This document shows, in pieces, positions 1 through 18,275 of a stretch of DNA of 64,000 bases. Origin of the DNA: Acestrorhynchus altus. Its lineage: Eukaryota; Chordata; Actinopteri; Characiformes; Acestrorhynchidae. Each line of letters begins with the position of its first letter. Within the stretch, counting starts at the first letter, position 1. The notes beneath the pieces are model-generated. The model made no database searches. It saw only the letters and a program-made list of their open reading frames with translations, and was not told where the DNA came from. Where the stretch lies: positions 5,022,269 to 5,086,268 of the forward strand of contig CM067514.1 of the NCBI GenBank assembly GCA_034509495.1, given 5' to 3'. The position numbers and the translations under genes were made by a program.

Positions 1-265
1 AGCTATGAAGTTCAAAGCTCAATGAGGTTACCAAACCAAAATTTTGGTTTAATGCATATTGCACATTTTCTGTTAGTACAATAAACCTCATTTCAATCCT
101 AAAATATTACTGTGTCCCTCAGTTATTAGATATATCAAACTGAAATAGCTGTTGCAAACCCCCAAATATTTATAAATAAAAATGATTAAGATTAATAGGG
201 GTGCCCAAACTTTTTCATATGACTGTATCAGATCAGCTACAAAGAATAACTCACAAACACCTTAC
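1..265. other. clcn4: clcn4 last intron (partial)
   Basis: AT-rich sequence between the exon 11 donor and the window edge. No coding similarity or repeat was recognised. Confidence 0.7.
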
Positions 266-9107
<8,842 letters not shown>

Positions 9108-9114
9108 TATTCTG

Positions 9115-9375
9115 ATCTTCTACGGCTTTATATCCACCCACACACCAAACTCGACATTATTAACGCGCTTAGGAAGCTGCGGTCTGTTCTATATGATTCC
9201 GATATTAATTAATTTAATTTTTATGACATGGATAATAAGATTTTCTGCGCAGAGTAAATAAAAGCCTCCTGCGCGCCTGCAGCTCTGCGCTCCGAGCTGC
9301 GCTTCTTAACGTTAACACCGCGCCGCATCTGCGCATAACACACGGCGCAGAACAACCTCGGGATTGGGGACTGAA
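9115..9375 (-). promoter_or_regulatory. clcn4: Probable clcn4 promoter / CpG-rich 5' region
   Basis: Immediately upstream of the clcn4 start codon the base composition changes from AT-rich to CpG-rich (for example GCGCGCCTGCAGCTCTGCGC and CCGCGCCGCATCTGCGC). CpG density is far above the surroundings, as at many vertebrate promoters. No TATA box or start site can be fixed from sequence. Confidence 0.55.
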
Positions 9376-9878
9376 TCTGAAACGGATTTCTCTTTCTGAC
9401 AGCAGAAAGTCACCATTGTAACGATCTAGAAGCCTTGTCTTATTTTACTAGAGACTTTGACTAACTAAGTCGGAAAAATCGTTCGTATTTAACGGACTTT
9501 TATTTTGTAGCTTTGTCACGACGCATTAGAACGTCGTGAATTACTGAATCACAGAAGTGAGTGGATTTTCTCGTTTAAATGGTTTTCAGTCCACCAACAT
9601 GAAGTTATCTGGCCAGAACAATAGCTTTCCTTTGATTTTCTTTCTTATCTTACTTTTATATTTTATGTTGGAAATATATAAATGTGACTTTAACTTTAAA
9701 ATCTTTCATTTTGTGTCAAAACTAATAAGATGTAAGAGTATGTCCTAATGTCTACATTTTCATTTCATTGATAACTCATTACACAAGCTGTATTAAAAAC
9801 CAATGGATTATATCAAAATGGTAAATGAAAATAGAAGAATATGTGATTATTTATAAATGATAAATTAAAACCATTTAA

Positions 9879-9883
<5 letters not shown>

Positions 9884-9931
<48 letters not shown>
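9884..9931. repeat. (AT)n microsatellite
   Basis: About 24 uninterrupted AT units, followed by a second short AT run at about 9936-9950. Confidence 0.97.
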
Positions 9932-9934
<3 letters not shown>

Positions 9935-10874
9935 TTATATATATATATAGTTTAATGGAACAACGTAAATAATAATTTAAAAAATGATTTTTCTACATAA
10001 ACACTGGCAAAATCAAGAACTTAAACTAGACAACCAGTGCTCGTCCATCTTATTTCTTATATACAGTGTGGGTGCCATGGTGCTAAGTACTGAGTTCAGG
10101 CACCACTGCGGCCTGACCTAACCCTGTATGAACTTTGAAGACTGTCATTAAAAGAGCTGTTCTGAAAGACGGCTTTAGGCTTTCTCTATTATGGTCATTA
10201 GAGATCACACCCTATTCATCATCAGCCCGAGGGCTCTTATCACAGTCATTTTATAAATAAGCTGATTTCATTCTTCCTATCCGAGAATAAAGATTCCAGC
10301 TCTGTTGTCTTTATGTCTGTTTTTTGAAAGTAGCTCAGCAGTTTAGACAGCTGGATGCCAAGTGTCATGCTGGAGTGAGTGGGCGAGGAAGAGAATGCGT
10401 GTGTTCGATATGTGCTTCTCTTTGAGCCTTTCGTGTTCAGCCACCTACCAGCAGACGTCACAGCCTGCACAGTCCTGTGACCCAGACTTGTCTGTGAGAA
10501 AAGCCTTGTGTTTGTTTCAGCTTATTTAAATGGCTGTCGTAAGAATGTGGAAAACATGGGCATGAGACAGATGTGATTTCACACATATAGTCACTGCAGA
10601 CATGTTAGACTCAGCATTTGCCTTAAATCAAGATTGTGCAACTTTGGCCTGTTGTGCCCAACAGTGTCGGCATGTCTTGTCAGAGTAGATCTTGATACGG
10701 ATGGTGGAGCAGGCTTTAAGAAAGAGATAAATCCATATTCACAAACCTCATACACTTTCTGTTTCTTTCTGTTGAGCAGCTCGCCATTGCAACTCATTGT
10801 AACCCTTGTGCAGAAAGATCAAACAGACAAATCAGGAGCCAAAAGTTTCATATTTTCTCAAACCAAATAACAGA

Positions 10875-11190
10875 AATCAAGGCATGGACTCCACAAGACC
10901 TCTGAAGGTATCCTGTGGTATGTAGACCAAGACGTTAGGCAGATCCTTTAAATCCTGTAAGTTGTGAAGATCACCTTCCATGGATCACGTCAGTGAGTCT
11001 TGGACACCAGCAACCCTGGTTGGCCCTCCTGCCAGTTTTGGTTTGTGCTGACCGCTGCATACTGGGAACACCTCAAAGATGCTCTGACCCAGTCATCTAG
11101 ATATTACAATTTGGCTCTTACACTTGCCCATTTTACCTGCTTCCAAAACATCAACTTTAAGGACTGGCTGTTCACTTAAAATTTGTGAAC
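10875..11190 (-). mobile_element. Tc1/mariner-like remnant, family B
   Basis: Wording such as GGCATGGACTCCACAAGACC and TTGCCCATTTTACCTGCTTC matches a very common fish Tc1-like element; much of the transposase is missing. Two blocks of the same family occur in the element at 56825-57824. Confidence 0.65.
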
Positions 11191-11724
11191 CCTTTAGAAT
11201 GGTTTATATTTCCACAGAAATGTGATCTTAAACTTCAGCAGAAGATGTAAATGTAACTGTATCAAACAAATGAGACAGCCTTACACTGGTTTATTTATTT
11301 TTTGAGTAAAATGATCCAAAATTCCTTTCACATCATTTCTATTAGATTAAAGAAAGGACTTTGTAATTCAGAATTCATTATTTCTTCAGTGATGGTAAGT
11401 GGTCTTGGCCTAAAATATGATACTAACATCACCATGCGCCACAGAAGGGATCAGGTATTGATACTGGAATGCAGTGTTTTCCTTTCAAAATATTACCTTT
11501 CTCATTTCAACCAAAGCTTTAGAAAATATTATTCCAATAGCTTTCTGGCTCATTCAGAGCCAACCCTGTCCAATGTGGTGCCCTAGGCAAGATTTTGGTT
11601 GGTGCCTGTTGCATCAATGATTATGTTTATACACTCATAAAGACACTGCAGAGATTTATGTTTAGTTATTGGAAAAAAACACCACCAGTGCAAACCAGTT
11701 CAATATGCCAGATACAGTGTTGTT

Positions 11725-11895
11725 TTACAGCCTAACTTGCCTTGCCTTTCTTACAGCAAAGTCATTCATCACATCATAAGAAAGCTGCTGTAAAAGTTTA
11801 CTGAGGCGTTCTTCGACCATAGTAGATCTCAGGTATGTTTTCATGAGTTTGAGCTTATAATAGCTCCTTATACCAGCATCCACTGGAACAAGAAG
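11725..11895 (-). pseudogene. hAT transposase C-terminal remnant
   Basis: About 50 residues, including SYYKLKLMKTYLRSTMVEER and a following LSYDVMNDF, resemble the conserved hAT dimerisation region (typical pattern S-F/Y-x-KLK-x-IK-x-YLR-STM). Upstream sequence is SINE or otherwise unrelated, so only the C-terminus survives. Confidence 0.65.
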
Positions 11896-11939
11896 ACTGG
11901 CAGAGATTCTCAGACCTACCCACATACTGGGGATCCCAA

Positions 11940-12020
11940 GTGCTGTGGAATGGGCTGCCCACCACTCCGGACATGTGTGCTCACTGCCCCCTGGTGTGTG
12001 TGTGTGTGTGTCTGAAACAG
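11940..12020 (+). mobile_element. Mermaid-like SINE fragment
   Basis: The segment GAATGGGCTGCCCACCACTC followed by GTGCTCACTGCCCCCTGGTG is the middle of the SINE seen complete at 5465-5735. It is nested within the hAT element. Confidence 0.6.
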
Positions 12021-12035
12021 GGTTGCCAGGTGCAA

Positions 12036-12067
<32 letters not shown>

Positions 12068-13130
12068 CATCCAGCCCAATGCCTATTACCCTCTACAGAG
12101 GCTGAAGTCCAAAATCTAAGGTTCACAGAGTCTGAAGAAAACTTTCAAAACTTTCATACATTTCAAAAGTACTACCAGCACTTTTAATCTCATGCCAATC
12201 GTCTTTTGTTTTTATTTAATAAAAATAATAATATTTAATAATATTTGTATTTCATAAAATGTTTTGTTAGTGTTATTATCATGATCTTTTTAATTGTATA
12301 ATCTAATTATAATCTAATTTCAAATCCCAGTCAAAAGAATAGTAACTAAAAACTGAATTTGACCAATGGTCATTTCTGAATTTCTGGTCATTAGAATTTC
12401 AGGTTACAAGAATAGTTCATACAGTTTTGTCTGTTTCATGTTTATTGTTGTCTTTTCTTCTTCTTCCAAACTCCCTCAACTATGTAACACCATGTCACTA
12501 ACACAACACCAAAATAATCATTTTCATTTTCATACTGTTGGCATTTTGTTGGTCAGCATTTCGTGAAACTGGTCTAAAGCATCCCTACAAGGGGGGTGAG
12601 GTATTGGTATCAGGAGGATGCTGCATGTAAACAGAAGTTAATATTATTCAACTGCAAAGTTATGGTGTTGTTGACTTTGCTTGTTTGTTTGTTTTTTTAA
12701 TATTAACAAATAAAAAATAGTATAAATTAGATTTCATTCTCGCAGGATGGATGGACGGGGCCCTAGCATTCGCCTATACTGCCTGGGCTCATCCGTGTGA
12801 TCTTTAGCAAACTGCAGATGGGCAGCAGTGTTTCTCTTTGCAACCCTGCCATGAACATCATTGTTGTTCAGTGTTCTCCTGATGGTGGACTCATGAGTAT
12901 TCACATTAGCCAATGTGAGAAAGGGCAATAACATACCTTGCTCTTGGAATGAATTTTGTTGGTTGACCACTCCTGGGGAGGGTAATAATGGTCTTCAGTT
13001 TCCTCCATTTGTACTCAATCTATCTGACTGTGGATTGGTGGAGTCCAAGCATTTCAGAGATGGTTTTGTAACCCTTTGCAGCCTGATGGACATCAACAAG
13101 TCTTAATTTGAGCTCCTCAGATATCTAGTT

Positions 13131-13250
13131 AGGTCAATTCTAAACTTTCAAACACTGTCACCACCCTTAAACAGATTGTAACCAGAGCATCAATGTTATT
13201 CACTTCACCAGTCAGTGGTTTTAATGTTATGACAAATGGGTGTGAAATGA
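13131..13250 (-). mobile_element. Family B Tc1-like terminal fragment
   Basis: The string TTATTCACTTCACCAGTCAG followed by TGGTTTTAATGTTATGAC is the terminal region of family B, the same wording as the right end of the copy at 56825-57824. Confidence 0.6.
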
Positions 13251-14420
13251 TTTTGTAATATCTTGTTGCGCCCAAAATACTTCTAATGAAACAGCCGCTG
13301 GCCCTGGTCTAGAATCTAGAATCCAGTTCGATTGTTGACTACTGGACTACTCCAACATCACTACCGCAGTGTTAGTGCTCTGTCTACGGCCCTCGTCCAG
13401 AATCCCCACTTACATTGTAACCCTACTTACGTCACATCACTTGAAGTAAACCTAATACACTCCTGAGATTCTCTAGTTCATTGACTACGTTTGAGGCAAA
13501 AAGGAAATTGCCTTGAAAAAAGGTTTTTGGCAAGACTTTCACTTTAATAACTCAGAAGTCGGACTGGTGGAAAAAGCTGTTGCTGAGCCAGCTGTGCGTT
13601 CGGAGACAACCCAGAAAGCAAGGGTGAATGTGTGAATGAATCTGTTGTTTTCCACCCCTCTGAGCTTTCCCCGTCTGACTGACAGAGCTGATAAGTGCTG
13701 CACCATCCCAGCAGCGGAGGAGAGGAGGGGAACATGTCAGAAAGCTGCAATCTTTCTCACTGGAGCTGCTGAGCTCACCGCAGAGGGAGGCCCGCTGTTA
13801 ATACTGAAGTAAGCAGACAGTGAGTCGGCTGATTCAGAGGCTGTTTCAGAGGCGTCTGTGCTGTAAACACTTGTTTGAGAGGTGGAGATGAGTACAGGGG
13901 GCAGAGGAGCCAGAGGTGCCAGAGGAGCCAGAGGTGCCAGAGGAGCCAGAGCACAAGGACACATATAACAGGTGATCTTTATACTGGTGCTGAAATACAT
14001 GTATTATGTGAATGTATATTGCTGCATATAATATATAATGGGTGATATTAGTGTAATGTATATTAGTGTGTATTATACATATATTAAGTGATAATATATA
14101 ACTATAACTAATGTTATATATTTAATATAACATTAAAATAATGGGTGAAGTCAATAACATTAATTATCTGGTTCCAATGGTACCTGTCAAAGGGCTGGGA
14201 TCTACACATTAGGCAGTTTAAGCATAAGAATCTAAGACACAAAAGGACCAGGTTGTGATGGTTAAACGACTGGGTCAGAACATATGCAGTTCTTGCACTG
14301 TGAGAGTTAAAGATAAATACAATAAGTGATTTACAGTATACTGTATATTATTCAGTGTTTGTTACCATATTCAATTTCAAGACCTTCATATCAGCATTCA
14401 GAAAAGATACAACATATAAA
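13250..14420. other. Intergenic, no gene recognised
   Basis: The segment 13540-13780 is more GC-balanced and not obviously repetitive. A short 18-bp minisatellite lies at 13902-13951. The rest is AT-rich. Confidence 0.6.
13902..13951. repeat. 18-bp minisatellite
   Basis: The unit CAGAGGAGCCAGAGGTGC is repeated 2.8 times without mismatch. Confidence 0.9.
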
Positions 14421-14424
14421 AAAG

Positions 14425-15330
14425 TATTTATGCATAGGTCTGTATTTAGACCAAAAACGTTTTGCACCCAGAAGGAAGATTGCAGTGCTATTGGGAAGGA
14501 AAATAAAGGTGACCAGGAACAATAAATGATAAAAATTGAGACTGATATGATCTATATTTACTGATCTACACATACAGAAGTAGTGCCTCTCCGTTTGGTG
14601 TTGTATATAACACAACTTGCCAGACATCCTGGCATGGAGTTGTAGAGGTTCCTAATGATGTCCAGTGATAATCCATCCCAGGCACCTTGAAAATTTTCAC
14701 TCAGTTCCTGCAGATTGTGTGAAATTGCACCCAGCCTTCGGGATGTGTGATGAATGACCACAAACTGTTGATCTAGCTGCTGTCTACGGATTTGTTGTTT
14801 GTCTCCACCAAGACTAAAGAGGCACTCGTCACTCAAGATGACCCGCTGCAATTCTGAGTTACTGCATAACCATCTTTAGCAATGTTGACGTGGTGTTAAT
14901 AGCAGTCATTGGAACTTTTGGCATGCATGTAGTCCTGTGTTGTGCAGTTGTCTGCCAATGGTGGTGTATGGTATGCCGATGGTACAGTATGACTCACGGA
15001 AGGCATCACTGTTTGCTGAATGTCTGCAATCAAGGCTGATGGGTCACTCCACACATGTTGGGCAACCAACTGGTTTTCCCTCTCTCTGTGGTTCGTGTAG
15101 GTCTCCAAGATCCAACATGTTGCTGGTGCATGCCTTCTTCTATCCACTGCTGCCAACAGCATGATCTGTATGGCATAATAAGAACATCCCACTTCCCTGA
15201 GCTCTGTGATGTGACCTCTCTCAAACTCTTCCAGCTGTTCAAATTGCTTTTGAACTGTTCTCTGAAGCATACCTCACTGGCAAAGGATGCTACCAACACA
15301 ACAGCATGAGTCAGAATGGAAAAAATGCAC
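14425..15330 (-). mobile_element. Tc1/mariner-like element, family A (decayed transposase)
   Basis: The terminal motif TTTTGCACCCAGAAGGAAGA recurs in four other copies here. Minus-strand fragments resemble Tc1/IS630-type transposase: an N-terminal helix-turn-helix-like piece (EEFERGHITELREVGCSYYA, within 14896-15270), a catalytic-Asp-like piece (LSDECLFSLGGD) and a C-terminal WDGLSLDIIRNLYNSMP (within 14558-14851). The fragments are in different frames, so the element is dead. Confidence 0.75.
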
Positions 15331-15599
15331 AATGGCATATAGTCAGTCAGGTACAGTGATAAGGCCCGTCCTTGCTTATATCTCATGAAAGACCAAACGT
15401 CTCATGATGTCAAATCTACCAACGTTATAGGAACAACCAAAGTTATAGGAACAAAATGACCCTTTACATTTAGTTGTCTGTCCTAAATGAGTTTTAGAAG
15501 TTATTTTCTTCACTCAACATGCCAGACAGAAGTAAAACAAAAAAAAAAGAAGTAAAAAAAAAAGAAGTAAAACAGATTTTTTTAAAACAGATCCCAGTT

Positions 15600-15915
15600 C
15601 TGGAAGTGCCAGTTAGCCAACTCCATCATATATGATGCTCCTGACCCTAGGAGGGTGAAGACAAGTACATGCCTCCTCCAAGATATGTGAACCCAGTCAC
15701 CCACTCTTTTCAAACTGCTGCCATTGCATCATTGCTGGGCAGCCAATGCACTTGGAGGAAAGCACTGGGTGTGATATGGGAAGAGAGCACCATCTTACCA
15801 CCCAGAGAGAGCATTGCCAATTTTGCTGTCTCTGACTCTTACCAATAGCTAGTAGCATCACCTGGGGTTCAAACCTGTGATCCTTGGATCATAGTGCCAC
15901 AGCATTAGAGAACAT
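15600..15915 (-). mobile_element. tRNA-derived SINE family 2
   Basis: On the minus strand there is a tRNA-like head with B box GGTTTGAACCCC. The body matches copies at 26480-26695 and 45180-45600, for example CTTTTCAAACTGCTGCCATT and TGGGCAGCCAATGCACT on the plus strand. Confidence 0.7.
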
Positions 15916-16549
15916 GTTATAGCATATTGTATTAAACTATATGTGCTTTGGCACCTTTACACTTTGTTGTTGTTTTTTATTATTATTTTTACCATTTTCT
16001 CCCCATTTCCAATTCTCCCCAAGCACAAGTGCTGGGAGCATGAAAACTAGCCTCATGCTTGGTGATGAAGAGGGGAATTGGCCATCTGAGGCCACATATT
16101 TTTGCTGTCCGATGAAAACCACGTATCAATTTGTTTTCCAGTGTTAGTTTTTGCATAACGTGAATCTGACAGTTGTTGTTAATATTGTATCAGAATTTCA
16201 TGATGAATAGACCAAAAGAAATGCTTTAAAAGGACTTTATTATACATTCTACATTATATAACTAACATTCAAAGTTGGTATTTTGCTTTCTCCTGTAAAG
16301 TGTTCATTCGTGTTTTTCATTGGACAGTGATTATATGCTCTCTGGGATTTCTGACCATGGATGACTGTGGCATCACCCTGAATCAGCCTTGTTTAGCAGT
16401 GAAACAGAACACATTTCTAAGTAAACCCCATAATGTTCACTGCAGTTGTCTTTGTAACACATGTAACATAGTGTCTTTTTATTTCATCCTTCATCCTTAA
16501 CAGATCAGAGTTACTGTACTGGCACGACTGGGCTGGTCTGAGCACTCTC
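15916..16549. other. Upstream region of the claudin gene
   Basis: AT-rich, with a TTCTCCCCATTTCC / GGGGAATTGG repeat-like patch at about 15985-16095. A pyrimidine tract ending CCTTAACAG at about 16503 could be an acceptor for a 5' untranslated exon. No promoter can be fixed. Confidence 0.5.
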
Positions 16550-17218
16550 ATGGACCCAGGTGTGTGTGTCCTGGAGCTGCTTGGCATCTTCCTCTCTGTC
16601 ACTGCCTGGCTGGGTTCACTGACCACCACCCTGATGTCCTGCTGGCTCACTTTGTCCACAGAACTCCTGCCAGCCGAGAGCTATGAGCTCGGCCTGTGGG
16701 GGACATGTGTGGTGCAGGAGCTGGGGGTGCTGGAGTGCCGACCTTATGATAGCCTCCTTGGCCTGCCACCAGACATTCGCCTGGCCAGGATCCTCATGCT
16801 GGCCACTCTGGTGACTAGCCTGGTGGGCCTGATGTTGGCTATCCCTGGGATCTACGTGGTCAACAGCTGCAGGGGCACAGAGACTATTGTAGCCAAAAGG
16901 ACCTTCAAGATGCTGGGTGGCACAATGTGCCTGGCTGCAGGGATTCTTGGCCTGGTGCCTGTGTCCTATGTGGCCCACCTAACCATTGTGAGGTTCTTCG
17001 ATGAGACCATGCCTGATGTGGTCCCACGCTGGGAGTTCGGGGACGCTCTGTTCTGTGGCTGGGCAGCCTCCTTCCTACATCTGGTGGCTGGGGCACTGCT
17101 GCTCACCTCCTGCTTCTGCCTGCAAGGGGAGCCATGTCCACTGCCAGCATCCATCCCACTCCAAGGAACACGTGGCAGCCCTGACCTCTCTCCAAGAAGG
17201 AGGACAGAATATGTATGA
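16550..17218 (+). CDS. Claudin-22/24-like tight-junction protein, intronless
   Basis: The 222-residue open frame has the claudin signature in the first extracellular loop: W32, G48-L49-W50, C53 and C63. Four membrane segments lie near 8-28, 81-101, 121-143 and 166-190, and the C-terminus ends Y-V, the usual PDZ-binding tail that docks claudins to ZO proteins. ILGLVPVSYVAH, FFDETMPDVVPRWEFGDALF and PYDSLLGLPPDIRLARILM fit the claudin-22/24 branch, whose human members are also intronless. The ATG at 16550 precedes TM1 directly and gives a normal claudin length. An ATTAAA at 17533-17538 is a possible poly(A) signal. It lies antisense to clcn4, cldn34 and shroom2. I do not assign a fish symbol; cldn33-type names are possible. 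Confidence 0.88.
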   Translation: MDPGVCVLELLGIFLSVTAWLGSLTTTLMSCWLTLSTELLPAESYELGLWGTCVVQELGVLECRPYDSLLGLPPDIRLARILMLATLVTSLVGLMLAIPGIYVVNSCRGTETIVAKRTFKMLGGTMCLAAGILGLVPVSYVAHLTIVRFFDETMPDVVPRWEFGDALFCGWAASFLHLVAGALLLTSCFCLQGEPCPLPASIPLQGTRGSPDLSPRRRTEYV

Positions 17219-17855
17219 ATGGAGAAGATGGCTATGTCTGGAGAGTTTTAAATTCTGGACCAGGATAAGTGGACTCTGTAGGGGCAGGATTTGGGTGACA
17301 TACTGAACAGTTACATACGGATGTAATGTATGAAATATGAGGATATAACAGAATATGAGGATAAAGGATGATGCTGCTTTTTCACCATATCTGTATTTTA
17401 GGTAATGAAATTTTCAATATGAGGATTTCATTCCAAAGTGGAGAAGGGCGGTCACTATCACTTGTATTATCAATTAATCTACTGATTATTATGATGGACA
17501 ACATAATCATATAAGCGTTTTTTAAAAACAGAATTAAAGGACAAGTCCATCTTTTTAAAAAATCAGCATAATTCAGTCATTCAAGTGTAAACAGAGTCAT
17601 TCAGACCGGGGTTTGGTGTGAAATGGTTCATTATAGAGAAACGTACAGACCCAAATTTCCTTACAGTGCTTGTAAACTAAACCATGCCATGACTACAACA
17701 CAAATATTGACATTTTATTTACCATCCAAGACCACCAGTCATCCTACACATGATAACATGGTGCACATTTGAGGTTTTTGGGGTACTATTTTTCTACATA
17801 TTAACCTGTATGTATCCCTCCACCCTGTACAGATTTCAGAAATATTCATCTTGTC
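17219..17855. other. 3' flank of claudin gene
   Basis: AT-rich sequence, probably 3' UTR and intergenic DNA; nothing else was recognised. Confidence 0.55.
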
Positions 17856-17857
17856 TT

Positions 17858-18058
17858 TTAGTGCCAATTAACCCAACCACTCACTAGGACTCCCCATCAG
17901 TTGCAGTGCTCCTGACACTTGGAGGGTGAGGACAAGCCTGTTCCAACTTCTATACATGTGAAATCATCCATCACCTCTTTTCAAACTGCTGCCAGTACAG
18001 CATCACTGGGCAGCCAGCACTCTCAGAGGAAAGTGCTGGATTCCCAGCTCTGATACAT
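17858..18058 (-). mobile_element. SINE family 2, truncated, joined to claudin fragment
   Basis: It contains CCTCTTTTCAAACTGCTGCC and TTCCCAGCTCTGATAC as in the other family 2 copies, then stops abruptly where claudin-like sequence begins. The tRNA-like head is missing. Confidence 0.65.
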
Positions 18059-18070
18059 GCATCACAGTCG

Positions 18071-18275
18071 GACCCTGGTGACAAGCCTGATGGGCCTGAT
18101 GTTGGCTATCCCAGCTGCAGATGCAGAAACCCTTATACCCAAATGGACCTTCAAGATGCTGGGTGAGGCAATGGGCCTGGCTGCAAATATTCTTGGCCTG
18201 GTGCCTGCGTCCTATGTGCCCCACTTAACAATCCTGAGGTTCTTCAATGAGACTATGCCTGACGTGGTTCCACAC
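18071..18275 (+). pseudogene. Truncated copy of the claudin-22/24-like gene
   Basis: Translation gives TLVTSLMGLMLAIP, then TFKMLGEAMGLAANILGLVP and RFFNETMPDVVPH. This corresponds to residues about 86-160 of the upstream claudin; after a small internal deletion I count about 37 identities in 50 residues. The first membrane helix, the W-GLW-C-C loop and the last helix with the YV tail are missing, so it cannot make a claudin. The frame stays open to 18419 but the continuation is not claudin-like. It probably arose by tandem duplication with later loss at a SINE boundary. Confidence 0.85.

Larger units (their letters stand above)
9376..11400. other. Intergenic, clcn4 to claudin, left part
   Basis: AT-rich DNA with an AT microsatellite at 9884-9931. 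The segment 10060-10560 is not obviously repetitive. A Tc1-like fragment lies at 10875-11190. No gene was recognised. Confidence 0.6.
11555..12785 (-). mobile_element. hAT-superfamily transposon inserted in the family C Tc1 element
   Basis: The interval starts CAGAGCC and ends GCCTG, so both ends begin CAG in their own orientation. It is flanked by GGCTCATT (11547-11554) and GGCTCATC (12786-12793), an 8-bp target duplication with one mismatch, as hAT elements make. A minus-strand open frame ends near 11725 with KLKLMKTYLRSTMVEERLSK, resembling the C-terminal dimerisation domain of hAT transposases. At about 1.23 kb it is internally deleted and not autonomous. Confidence 0.7.
11400..13130 (-). 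mobile_element. Tc1/mariner-like element, family C, split by a hAT insertion
   Basis: The left piece (about 11400-11554) and right piece (about 12786-13130) are successive parts of one known fish Tc1-like element: TGGAATGCAGTGTTTTCCTT and CCAATAGCTTTCTGG at left, GTGATCTTTAGCAAACTGCA and TGACTGTGGATTGGTGGAGT at right. The element is decayed and its transposase is not open. Confidence 0.7.

Noticed and set aside
16616..16978. 120-codon minus-strand frame opposite the claudin
   Set aside because: It is the antisense shadow of a GC-rich real gene; composition explains it.
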